NCBI GenBank assembly: GCA_903821255.1 | Contig: CAIJKT010000516.1 | Span: forward strand, 1 to 12,667 | Direction: 5' to 3' | Length of the DNA stretch: 12,667 bases | From: an uncultured Lentisphaeria bacterium | GTDB lineage: Bacteria; Verrucomicrobiota; Lentisphaeria; Victivallales; Victivallaceae | Translations under genes and position numbers: made by a program | Part shown: one piece after another, positions 7,206-12,667 of the stretch | Layout of the letters: every line of letters begins with the position of its first letter | Position numbering within the stretch: position 1 is the first letter of the stretch | Notes under the pieces: generated by a model | What the model was told of the DNA's origin: nothing | Databases searched by the model: none | What the model saw: the letters and a program-made list of their open reading frames with translations, nothing else

Positions 7206-7907
7206 CGGTTGCCCGGTATTTTCTGCCGGCGCAGTATGTCCAAAATGGGAATGGAAAGTTGAAAATGAAAAAGCAAAATGGCAACAGCCTCAAACGAGTC
7301 TCCAAAGTCTCCGGAATCGGACAGTTGTCCGGTCTGTTCTGCCGGCACAGTGTAAAACTCTCTGCAAGGACGGTGTCCAAAATGTCCGAGTGCGATGTCC
7401 AAAATAGGTTTGTTGCAGTGCCGTCCGTCTCGGACGGGGCTGTCCAAAATGAGGGAAAGATGTGTCCAGAATGGTGACAGGGAAGTGCTGGAGTCTGCTG
7501 TAAAACTTCCCCGGGATGTTGTTTGAAAACTTTAAAACCGTTATGCTCAACGGGTCTCTAAACTCTCGAAAATGTGAACGGTTGTCCAGACTATTCTGCC
7601 GGCGCTGGGCAGAACAATGGGGCCCATGGGAATCATGGGGGCTGTAAGATGCCGGTAACCAAAACGAGGAAGCGTGCTGTCCAAAATGTGCGGGGATGGT
7701 GTCCAAAATCTCAGGAATGTCCGGCGACGGGCAATGGAGCGGGCGGTTGCCATGTATGTTCTGCCGGCGCAGGACAAAGCAATGGAGTCAAAGAAGCGGT
7801 TTTCCCCAATGGGCGGTCATGTGTCCCGCATGTGCCAGGAGGCTGTCCAGGATGGGTGTAAAACTGAAAAGCGTCATGCTGGAGATATCTCTAAAATCTC
7901 CGAAATG
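7206..7907. repeat. Mosaic of degenerate short direct repeats in a gene-free stretch
   Basis: No convincing gene lies between about 7026 and 8006. Four 29-bp near-copies sit at 7206-7234, 7322-7350, 7579-7607 and 7744-7772. All begin C(G/A)GTTG(C/T)CC or close to it and end in TTCTGCCGGC(G/A)C(A/T)G. The word TGTCCAAAAT occurs exactly at 7237, 7374, 7396, 7441, 7678 and 7700, with near-copies at 7463 and 7844. TGTAAAACT occurs at 7351, 7499 and 7857. A TCTC(T/C)AAA-x-TCTC module occurs at about 7285-7318, 7543-7573 and 7876-7907. The modules follow each other in a similar order (29-mer, TGTCCAAAAT words, TGTAAAACT, TCTC module), so the region looks like three or so degenerate copies of a larger unit with varying spacing. 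All copies are on one strand. Short reading frames cross it in several frames but none is conserved from unit to unit. Confidence 0.85.
7374..7472. repeat. Cluster of TGTCCAAAAT words
   Basis: Within this stretch the ten-base word starts at 7374, 7396 and 7441 exactly, and at 7463 with one change (TGTCCAGAAT). The spacing steps are 22, 45 and 22 bases, so three of the intervals are multiples close to two helical turns. Phased identical words are typical of protein-binding arrays, but no binding protein is known and the pattern could equally be residue of tandem duplication. Confidence 0.6.
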
Positions 7908-8006
7908 CCTGTGTTCCATTCCCATATTTGCCGTTACGGGCAGGCATTTCGTGAAAGTTTTTTCAGCTCAAATAAAAAAAAGATTGAATTATTTTCAAAA
8001 AATCAA

Positions 8007-8035
8007 TTGTATTTTGGACTAAATTGGATTATAAT
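8007..8035 (+). promoter_or_regulatory. Possible promoter of the mraZ-like gene
   Basis: TATAAT (8030-8035) is a perfect -10 box. TTGTAT (8007-8012), 17 bases upstream, is a weak -35 that keeps the TTG. Transcription would start near 8042 and give a leader of about 36 bases to the GTG at 8078. The perfect -10 and correct spacing support it; AT-richness of the region weakens it. Confidence 0.5.
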
Positions 8036-8077
8036 GGATTATTATGGAACGTAATAGTTCAAGGAGTACCTGAATAA

Positions 8078-8563
8078 GTGTTGTCTTTCTGCGGACAGGA
8101 CCGGTGTTCAGTAGACGCCAACGGGAGACTTAAATTAAGTCCGAAGGTGGTGTCTGATTTTACCGGTAAGTGTGGCGGGCAGGTTGTGATACATTGTCTT
8201 CCGGAAGGCGCGATAGCGATCTACCCTGAAGAGATATATCTCGAAATGCGCCGTCAGGAGACTTTGCCCGCCGCGAAAGCCTCGAACAGCATGGTCTTCC
8301 GCCGCTCAATGCGCCGTTTCGGTGCGATGAGCAGCCCTGAGAGCATATCGAATCAGGGCAGAGTTACGCTCCCGCAGGCGTTTCGCGAGTATGCCGCGGT
8401 GAATCCCGGCAGCGAAGTGTTTGTCGTCGGCGTGGAAATCGGCATAGAAATATGGAATACCGAGCGCTGGGCGGAAGAAATTGACCGGATGAACGAGCAT
8501 GCCAGAGAAAAAGGTGAACGCGAAATGGCCGCAGACCTTCTCCCTGGTGACAACATACAATAA
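8078..8563 (+). CDS. mraZ: MraZ-like transcriptional regulator (orphan, outside a dcw cluster)
   Basis: The 161-residue product shows the two half-domains of MraZ, each an AbrB/MazE-like swapped-hairpin DNA-binding unit. The first is FCGQDRCSVDANGRLKLSP with GR at 16-17. The second is FGAMSSPESISNQGRVTLP with GR at 94-95, followed by REYAAVNPGSEVFVVG and IEIWNTERW, all typical of the C-terminal half of MraZ. MraZ proteins form ring oligomers and bind repeated DNA boxes upstream of the cell-division operon. The length is slightly above the usual 140-150 because of a charged tail (HAREKGEREM). The start is GTG, chosen because AAGGAG (8061-8066) lies 11 bases upstream. The normal neighbours rsmH and ftsL are absent; a small exported protein follows after 26 bases. 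It may be a paralogue that controls its own short operon (inference). Confidence 0.8.
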   Translation: MLSFCGQDRCSVDANGRLKLSPKVVSDFTGKCGGQVVIHCLPEGAIAIYPEEIYLEMRRQETLPAAKASNSMVFRRSMRRFGAMSSPESISNQGRVTLPQAFREYAAVNPGSEVFVVGVEIGIEIWNTERWAEEIDRMNEHAREKGEREMAADLLPGDNIQ

Positions 8564-8589
8564 CAACTTAAAGAAAAGGAGAACGTAAA

Positions 8590-8856
8590 ATGTTCATCTC
8601 TAACGACAGAAAAGGCCGGGTTACAATCTTCGCGGTTATCACTGTGCTGTCTCTTTTTCTTCTTGGTGCCGGTTCCGGCGTGAACGGCAGCGATGAAAAA
8701 CAGGCGGAACGTCAACAGATGACAGAGCTTGTAAGCGCAATGTCCGTACAGTTTCCGGAACAGTACCGCGAAGGCTGGCAGAAGGCGGCGGAACAGAATC
8801 CGCAACTTTTGCTTAGCATCAGTACCGACAAACTGGTTTACGATTTAAATAATTAG
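8590..8856 (+). CDS. Small exported or membrane-anchored protein of unknown function
   Basis: The 88-residue product starts at an ATG with AAGGAG 8 bases upstream, a strong ribosome site. A short basic segment (DRKGR) leads into a hydrophobic stretch (about residues 11-29), ending LLGAGSGVNG, so it is either a cleaved signal peptide or a membrane anchor. The rest is a charged, mostly helical segment rich in Gln and Glu (DEKQAERQQM, later QYREGWQKAAEQNPQ). I recognise no family. It begins 26 bases after the mraZ-like gene and is followed at once by a strong terminator, so the two form a compact bicistron. Cotranscription suggests a link with MraZ-like regulation, but its role cannot be told from sequence. 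Confidence 0.7.
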   Translation: MFISNDRKGRVTIFAVITVLSLFLLGAGSGVNGSDEKQAERQQMTELVSAMSVQFPEQYREGWQKAAEQNPQLLLSISTDKLVYDLNN

Positions 8857-8882
8857 TTACTGATCCCCTCCTTTTTCCCCCC

Positions 8883-8917
8883 GGCGGGCAGTTCCCCAAC
8901 TGCCCGCCACTTTTTTT
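8883..8917 (+). terminator. Rho-independent terminator after the mraZ-small protein operon
   Basis: A perfect 11-bp GC-rich stem, GGCGGGCAGTT (8883-8893) and AACTGCCCGCC (8898-8908), closes a CCCC loop. It is followed by AC and seven T residues (8911-8917). This is a textbook intrinsic terminator on the plus strand and separates the operon from hisA. Confidence 0.95.
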
Positions 8918-9012
8918 AAAAGCCGGTTTACAGGTTGAATAACCTTTTTCCTGTTGTAACTTACGGGATTGACTGCAGCAATAGACATATTAACAGACAT
9001 AAGGTAAGATTG

Positions 9013-9783
9013 ATGGAATTCAGACCCTGCATTGATCTGCATGGCGGCCAAGTCAAGCAGATTGTCGGCTCCAGCCTGACGGATGACGACCGTACCGTAA
9101 AAACGAACTTTGTCTCGGAGCACGGCCCGGCATATTTTGCGGAGTTGTACAAGCGCGACGGACTGACCGGCGGACATGTGATCATGCTGGGCCCCGGCAA
9201 CGGGACCGCCGCCCTGGAAGCGCTGGGCGCTTATCCCGGCGGACTCCAAATCGGCGGCGGGATCACGGCGGAAAATGCTCAATACTGGCTGGATGCCGGA
9301 GCCTCGCAAGTAATCCTGACCTCCTATATTTTTGCGGACGGCGAACTCAACAGGGCCAATCTGGAGCGGATCTTCAAGCTGCTGGGCCGTGAGCGTCTGG
9401 TGCTGGATCTGAGCTGCCGCTGCAAGGACGGCGAATACTATATCGTTACCGACCGCTGGCAGAAGTTTACCAACTGGAAAGTCAATGCCGGAACATTGAG
9501 CTTTATGGCTGAATTCTGCTGCGAATTCCTGATTCATGCGGTGGACGTTGAAGGCAAGCAGGCCGGCATTGATGAAAAGTTGCTGTCAGTAATGGCGGAA
9601 CATTGTCCGATACCTTCAGTTTATGCCGGCGGCATCAGATCGCTGGATGATGTGAAAATCATCCATGACAAAGGGCGCGGCAGGGTGGCTTTCACCATCG
9701 GTTCAGCCCTGGACATTTTCGGCGGACCGCTGAAATACCAGGACGTGGTCGAATTTATTCGCTCTCGGCAGGCTCGGGTTTAA
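9013..9783 (+). CDS. hisA: Eukaryotic-type phosphoribosylformimino-AICAR-phosphate (ProFAR) isomerase
   Basis: The 256-residue product is a HisA TIM barrel, which converts ProFAR to PRFAR, the fourth step of histidine synthesis, in the cytoplasm. It resembles the eukaryotic HIS6/HISN3 branch rather than classical bacterial HisA: MEFRPCIDLHGGQVKQIVG at the start, and LVLDLSCRCKDGEYYIVTDR in the middle, written here in two parts: LVLDLSCRCKDG and EYYIVTDRWQKF. The two catalytic aspartates are Asp8 and Asp132. Phosphate-binding glycine loops are visible (GGGI at 81-84, AGGIRS at 205-210, IGSALDIFGG at 229-238). The ATG at 9013 is chosen over the upstream one at 8935 because ATAAGG lies 8 bases before it and the family begins at this residue. 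No other his gene is nearby, so it stands alone between a terminator and a convergent gene with which it overlaps by 29 bp. No clear promoter was found. Confidence 0.92.
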   Translation: MEFRPCIDLHGGQVKQIVGSSLTDDDRTVKTNFVSEHGPAYFAELYKRDGLTGGHVIMLGPGNGTAALEALGAYPGGLQIGGGITAENAQYWLDAGASQVILTSYIFADGELNRANLERIFKLLGRERLVLDLSCRCKDGEYYIVTDRWQKFTNWKVNAGTLSFMAEFCCEFLIHAVDVEGKQAGIDEKLLSVMAEHCPIPSVYAGGIRSLDDVKIIHDKGRGRVAFTIGSALDIFGGPLKYQDVVEFIRSRQARV

Positions 9784-10471
9784 CCGGTGCAGGCTTGCTG
9801 CCATCAGAAGCCGGTTTGATGATTATCGCGGTGCCGCTGGTCTTGTCTCTTTCTTTAATCGGATAAAGGGCTTTGGGCGGAACCAGAGTCACGTCGCCGG
9901 TTCTGCTGGTGCCGACACCCCACATGGATTTTTCCCATTTATCGGCTTTCTTCGTAAAGACGAAGACATTCTGATTGCCGGAATCATATACCCAGGCATT
10001 GTCATCGGAATCCCATATCCAATAAAGCCTGTTGCCGTTGTTGATGTCAATTTTTTCCCCCTGATATTCAATCGCGCCTTTCCGATTGGAGATCGTAAGC
10101 TGCCGGTATGTGTCCTCAATCGGGAATGACAGGTCATAATGTCCGGAAGGCGATTTCAGCAGATTGATGCTTTTCCCGGGCAATTGCAAATCCGGCAGAA
10201 AAATCAGCAGCACGACCAGAACGAGCATACTCGGGCAGATATAAAGCAGATACCCGGCATATTGGTTGATGCTTTTCTTCAGCAGCATGGTATCAACCAG
10301 CGCGATGCCGAATGAAGTGACCGCAATGATGCCGATCATGCAGAAAAAGTTAATGATCCAGGCGAAGACGAGGGTTCCTTTCATGCTGTAGAGGAACAAA
10401 AGCATCCACAATCCGGAATTTATAAACAGCATTCTGGAAACACTATTTCTATGAATCGGTTCTTCCTGCAT
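9755..10471 (-). CDS. Predicted three-TM membrane protein with extracytoplasmic domain
   Basis: The 238-residue product has three hydrophobic stretches (about residues 13-29, 33-60 and 71-93). A soluble domain of about 145 residues follows, rich in beta-type aromatic segments (RLYWIWDSDDNAWVYDSG, FVFTKKADKWEKSMWGVG), with a Pro/Lys/Glu tail. No family is recognised and no catalytic motif is visible; the sequence NRLYWIWD is only suggestive of a beta domain. The start has AGAGG 6 bases upstream. It follows the aldo/keto reductase gene on the same strand after 26 bases, so it is likely the last gene of that operon. Its 3' end overlaps the end of hisA on the other strand by 29 bp. Function unknown. 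Confidence 0.75.
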   Translation of the reverse strand: MQEEPIHRNSVSRMLFINSGLWMLLFLYSMKGTLVFAWIINFFCMIGIIAVTSFGIALVDTMLLKKSINQYAGYLLYICPSMLVLVVLLIFLPDLQLPGKSINLLKSPSGHYDLSFPIEDTYRQLTISNRKGAIEYQGEKIDINNGNRLYWIWDSDDNAWVYDSGNQNVFVFTKKADKWEKSMWGVGTSRTGDVTLVPPKALYPIKERDKTSGTAIIIKPASDGSKPAPVKPEPAESE

Positions 10472-10497
10472 GATAAACCTCTGAGTATATTATTGGA

Positions 10498-11628
10498 TCA
10501 TTTTACCTTATTAAGTTCCTGAGACCTTGCTTCCCATCCGGCTATTTCCCGGAGCCGGGTCATGATGTCCAGGTGCTGAGTACAGGATTCTTCGCATCTG
10601 CCGCAGGCGATACAGGCGGCGGCGCTGCCGCGCGGTTCCACCAGCAGGCCCCAGTCATGGTGAAACTTCATGGAACTGATCATTTCCTCGTCTGTTTTGC
10701 CGAAAACAGCTTTGTCGTTATAAATCTGCATATATGCCGGAATCGGAATGTTCTCAGGGCACTCCTCGCAGTAACCGCAGGCAGTGCATATCCTGGTCAT
10801 ATTTTTGGAGATGTGCGCTTTAATTCTGGCGATATCCTCTTCGGTCATCGGTTCGGCATCGGCAACCCGGCAGGCGGTGTCGATGTGTTCAGTGGTGGTG
10901 AATCCGTTCAGCGCTACAGTAATGTCCGGGTTGGCGACCAGAAAGCGCAAGGCGGCTTCGGTCGGGGTTTCGCCCGGCGAAGCGAGAAATTGCAGCTTGT
11001 CCTCGTTTTTAGGAATGAGCCCGCCTGCGAGCGGGTTCATGGCGACAACGCCGAGACCGTGCTCTTTGGCGGCAAGTACTCCATCCCGGCGGTATGGGAA
11101 GTTCAGGATATTCACTCCCAGCAGAACGCCTTCGAAAAGTCCGGATTCGACGACTTTGCGGACCCCGGCGCCTTCCTGATGCGAAGAGAAACAGATATGT
11201 TTGATTAATCCTTCGGCTTTGCATTTGAGCAGTGCATTATACAGGCCTCCGTTCATAGCCAGATCGAAATGCTCCATCCGGCGGATACACCAGACATGGA
11301 AGAAATCAATATACTCCACCCCCATGCGTTCGACGGACTTTTTCACTTTCTCATAGGCTTCCAGTTCGCCTGCAACATGGACCGGCATGAGTTTGGTAGC
11401 CACAAAATACTTATCGCGAGGCAGCTTCCTGAATCCGATTCCAAAAAGTTCTTCGCTCTTGTCGTCGCAATAACCGGGAGCGGTGTCGAAGTAGTTGATG
11501 CCTTTGTCGAACGCATACTTGACCAGACCGGCATTGGCTTCAGCAGTCTGGGTCAGATCGAAACGCATCCCGCCGAATCCGATGGCGGAGACCATTTTGC
11601 CGGTTTTACCAAACGCTGAATATCTCAT
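10498..11628 (-). CDS. Aldo/keto reductase with C-terminal ferredoxin-like [4Fe-4S] domain
   Basis: With the start at 11628 the product has 376 residues. The AKR barrel opens MRYSAFGKTGKMVSAIGFGG and shows the catalytic tetrad Asp48 (FDTAPGY), Tyr53, Lys79 (VATKL) and His111 (FFHVW). NADPH-type binding elements follow in the C-terminal half of the barrel. Two cysteine clusters come last: C-x2-C-x2-C-x2-C-P (residues 281-290, CTACGYCEECP) and C-x2-C-x2-C-x3-C (339-349, CIACGRCEESC), which would bind two [4Fe-4S] clusters. This matches the COG1453-type 'predicted oxidoreductase' family common in anaerobes; its physiological substrate is generally unknown. The ATG at 11628 is preferred to the one at 11697 because AAAGGG lies 10 bases upstream, because the family begins here, and because the preceding small ORF stops one base earlier. 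It lies in a minus-strand operon after glyQS. Confidence 0.93.
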   Translation of the reverse strand: MRYSAFGKTGKMVSAIGFGGMRFDLTQTAEANAGLVKYAFDKGINYFDTAPGYCDDKSEELFGIGFRKLPRDKYFVATKLMPVHVAGELEAYEKVKKSVERMGVEYIDFFHVWCIRRMEHFDLAMNGGLYNALLKCKAEGLIKHICFSSHQEGAGVRKVVESGLFEGVLLGVNILNFPYRRDGVLAAKEHGLGVVAMNPLAGGLIPKNEDKLQFLASPGETPTEAALRFLVANPDITVALNGFTTTEHIDTACRVADAEPMTEEDIARIKAHISKNMTRICTACGYCEECPENIPIPAYMQIYNDKAVFGKTDEEMISSMKFHHDWGLLVEPRGSAAACIACGRCEESCTQHLDIMTRLREIAGWEARSQELNKVK

Positions 11629-11629
11629 T

Positions 11630-11840
11630 TTAACATATCCCTTTACTGTCGAAAACGGCGGTTGAAACGTAAGCCGGCACTTCACCGCCTTTTTCAATTT
11701 TTTCGCCGAAAGTATACCAGAGCGTAATCAGGATACCAAGCACCAATAACACCAGGATGGAGAACATGAGAATGAACAAGGATAACCTTTTTATGTGAGG
11801 CCTTGAACAAGCGCTGGAGCCATGTAAGTTTCTGCGGCAT
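11630..11840 (-). pseudogene. Small single-pass membrane protein, interrupted by a one-base homopolymer frameshift
   Basis: An ATG at 11840 (MPQKLTWLQRLFKASHK) has GGGGGA about 6 bases upstream and follows the glyQS stop by 28 bases. In its own frame it runs through a T5/A5 run (11788-11792) and ends after 48 codons. Moving by one base there opens a frame with RLSLFILMFSILVLLVLG, a clear membrane segment, then a charged tail EKIEKGGEVPAYV that stops at 11630-11632, one base before the ATG of the reductase. Read through with one A fewer, the product has 69 residues: an amphipathic basic start, a TM segment (20-42) and an outside tail. The tight stop-start coupling and the good ribosome site suggest a real gene. 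The base in excess may be a genuine mutation, a sequencing error, or a recoding site. No family is recognised. Confidence 0.6.
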
Positions 11841-11868
11841 TACTCATCCCCCGACGTTTTTAAAGTCA

Positions 11869-12667
11869 TTAAATATGCGTATCGAAGTACTCTCTGAGCT
11901 GTGTTACGTTTACTCTTTCCTGATTCATGGAATCGCGCGCGCGGATGGTCACGGCATTGTCCTGGGCGGATTCAAAGTCAAAAGTTATGCAGTACGGAGT
12001 GCCTATCTCGTCCTGGCGGCGGTAGCGTTTGCCGATGCTGCCGGTTTCGTCATATTCACAGCGGAATCTGCTGCTCAGGTCTTTATAGAGGTTATCAGCG
12101 CCTTCGGCAAGCTTCTTTGACAGCGGCAGGATCGCGACTTGAACCGGCGCGACTTTGGCCGGCAGGCGCAGGACGACGCGGACATCGGTTTCCTGACCTT
12201 CCTTTTTGGTGTCGGCGGTGTCTTCATCGTAGGCATTGCAGATCAGCGCAAGCATGGTGCGGTCAAGCCCGACCGAGGTTTCGATAATCGTCGGGGTGAT
12301 TTTGCGGTTGTTGTCATGGTCAATATACTGCAAATCGGTGCCGGAGAATTCCTGGTGACGCGACATATCCCAGGTGCCGCGGTGATGCACGCCTTCGAGT
12401 TCGCCCCAGCCGAACGGGAACAGGAACTCAATATCAATCGCCGCTTTGGCGTAATGCGCCAGCTTTTCATGTTCGTAAATGCGCATTATGTCTTCAGTGA
12501 ATTTCAGTTTTTCGCGATAATACTTGATGCGTTCGCCTTTCCAGTAGTTGAACCACTCCATGGACTCGGCGTCTTCGCAGAAGAACTCCATTTCCATCTG
12601 GGTGAACTCACGGGAGCGGAAGATGAAGTTACGCGGGTTGATTTCCTTCCGGAACGCCTTGCCGATC
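11869..12667 (-). CDS. glyQS: Glycine--tRNA ligase, dimeric type (C-terminal part, 5' end outside window)
   Basis: The reading frame is open to the right edge of the window and gives the last 265 residues. Visible are class II motif 2 (FRKEINPRN, then IFRSREFTQMEMEFF), the HRGTWDMSRHQ and later ETSVGLDRTMLALI stretch (motif 3 with its arginine), and the anticodon-binding domain from about VAPVQVAILPLSKK to IRARDSMNQERVNVTQLREYF. The motif 2 spacing and REFTQMEMEFF are those of the single-chain alpha2 GlyRS found in archaea, eukaryotes and many bacteria, not the alpha/beta GlyQ-GlyS type. The enzyme charges tRNA-Gly with glycine in the cytoplasm. An internal Met at 12597 lies inside motif 2 and is not the start. 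It heads the minus-strand run that continues with the small membrane protein and the reductase. Confidence 0.95.
   Translation of the reverse strand, partial: IGKAFRKEINPRNFIFRSREFTQMEMEFFCEDAESMEWFNYWKGERIKYYREKLKFTEDIMRIYEHEKLAHYAKAAIDIEFLFPFGWGELEGVHHRGTWDMSRHQEFSGTDLQYIDHDNNRKITPTIIETSVGLDRTMLALICNAYDEDTADTKKEGQETDVRVVLRLPAKVAPVQVAILPLSKKLAEGADNLYKDLSSRFRCEYDETGSIGKRYRRQDEIGTPYCITFDFESAQDNAVTIRARDSMNQERVNVTQLREYFDTHI

Noticed and set aside
6989..7706. Minus-strand reading frames (about 138-152 codons) with recurring CAGR, TVR and FWT-like peptides
   Set aside because: The peptides recur in different frames across the repeat units and come simply from translating the repeats; no ribosome site, family match or continuous frame supports a gene.
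7206..7772. Four 29-bp repeats as a possible CRISPR array
   Set aside because: Repeat spacings are 116, 257 and 165 bp, copies differ by several bases, and no cas gene is nearby.
8857..9537. Minus-strand frame of 226 codons opposite hisA
   Set aside because: It is the shadow of hisA, has no ribosome site and overlaps the terminator stem region.

Overview
The window looks like part of a bacterial chromosome from an anaerobic, Gram-negative-type lineage. The evidence is a Lipobox lipoprotein, Sec-exported repeat proteins, an Fe-S aldo/keto reductase and an AraC-type regulator. The eukaryotic-type HisA, the single-chain GlyRS and an MraZ outside a division cluster make me think of the PVC superphylum, perhaps Lentisphaerota. 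That placement is inference, not something the sequence proves.

Layout. 1-146 (+) is the C-terminal end of an AraC-family regulator. 195-1421 (-) is a DUF4143-type AAA ATPase behind a perfect consensus sigma70 promoter (1457-1485). 1579-2991 (-) is a MATE-family exporter. 3178-3498 (-) is a small TPR-like lipoprotein. 3597-6964 (-) is a very long array of Sel1 repeats, now in two overlapping ORFs that look like one exported protein of about 1,122 residues split by a one-base deletion in an A6 run. 7026-8006 has no credible gene, but 7206-7907 holds a mosaic of degenerate repeats: four 29-bp copies, six exact TGTCCAAAAT words and other recurring modules. 8078-8856 (+) is an orphan MraZ-like gene with a small exported protein, closed by a strong intrinsic terminator (8883-8917). 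9013-9783 (+) is a eukaryotic-type hisA. From 12667 down to 9755 (-) there is a tight run: glycyl-tRNA synthetase (partial), a small single-pass membrane protein carrying an apparent homopolymer frameshift, an aldo/keto reductase with two [4Fe-4S] motifs, and an unrecognised three-TM protein.

The genes do not form one obvious pathway. The best-supported groupings are the Sel1 locus with the nearby TPR lipoprotein (possible envelope protein-interaction module), the mraZ-small protein pair with its own promoter and terminator, and the glyQS-small membrane protein-AKR-TM protein operon. The points most worth a second look are the 7.2-7.9 kb repeat mosaic, the split Sel1 protein, the small frameshifted ORF behind glyQS, and the orphan MraZ pair.
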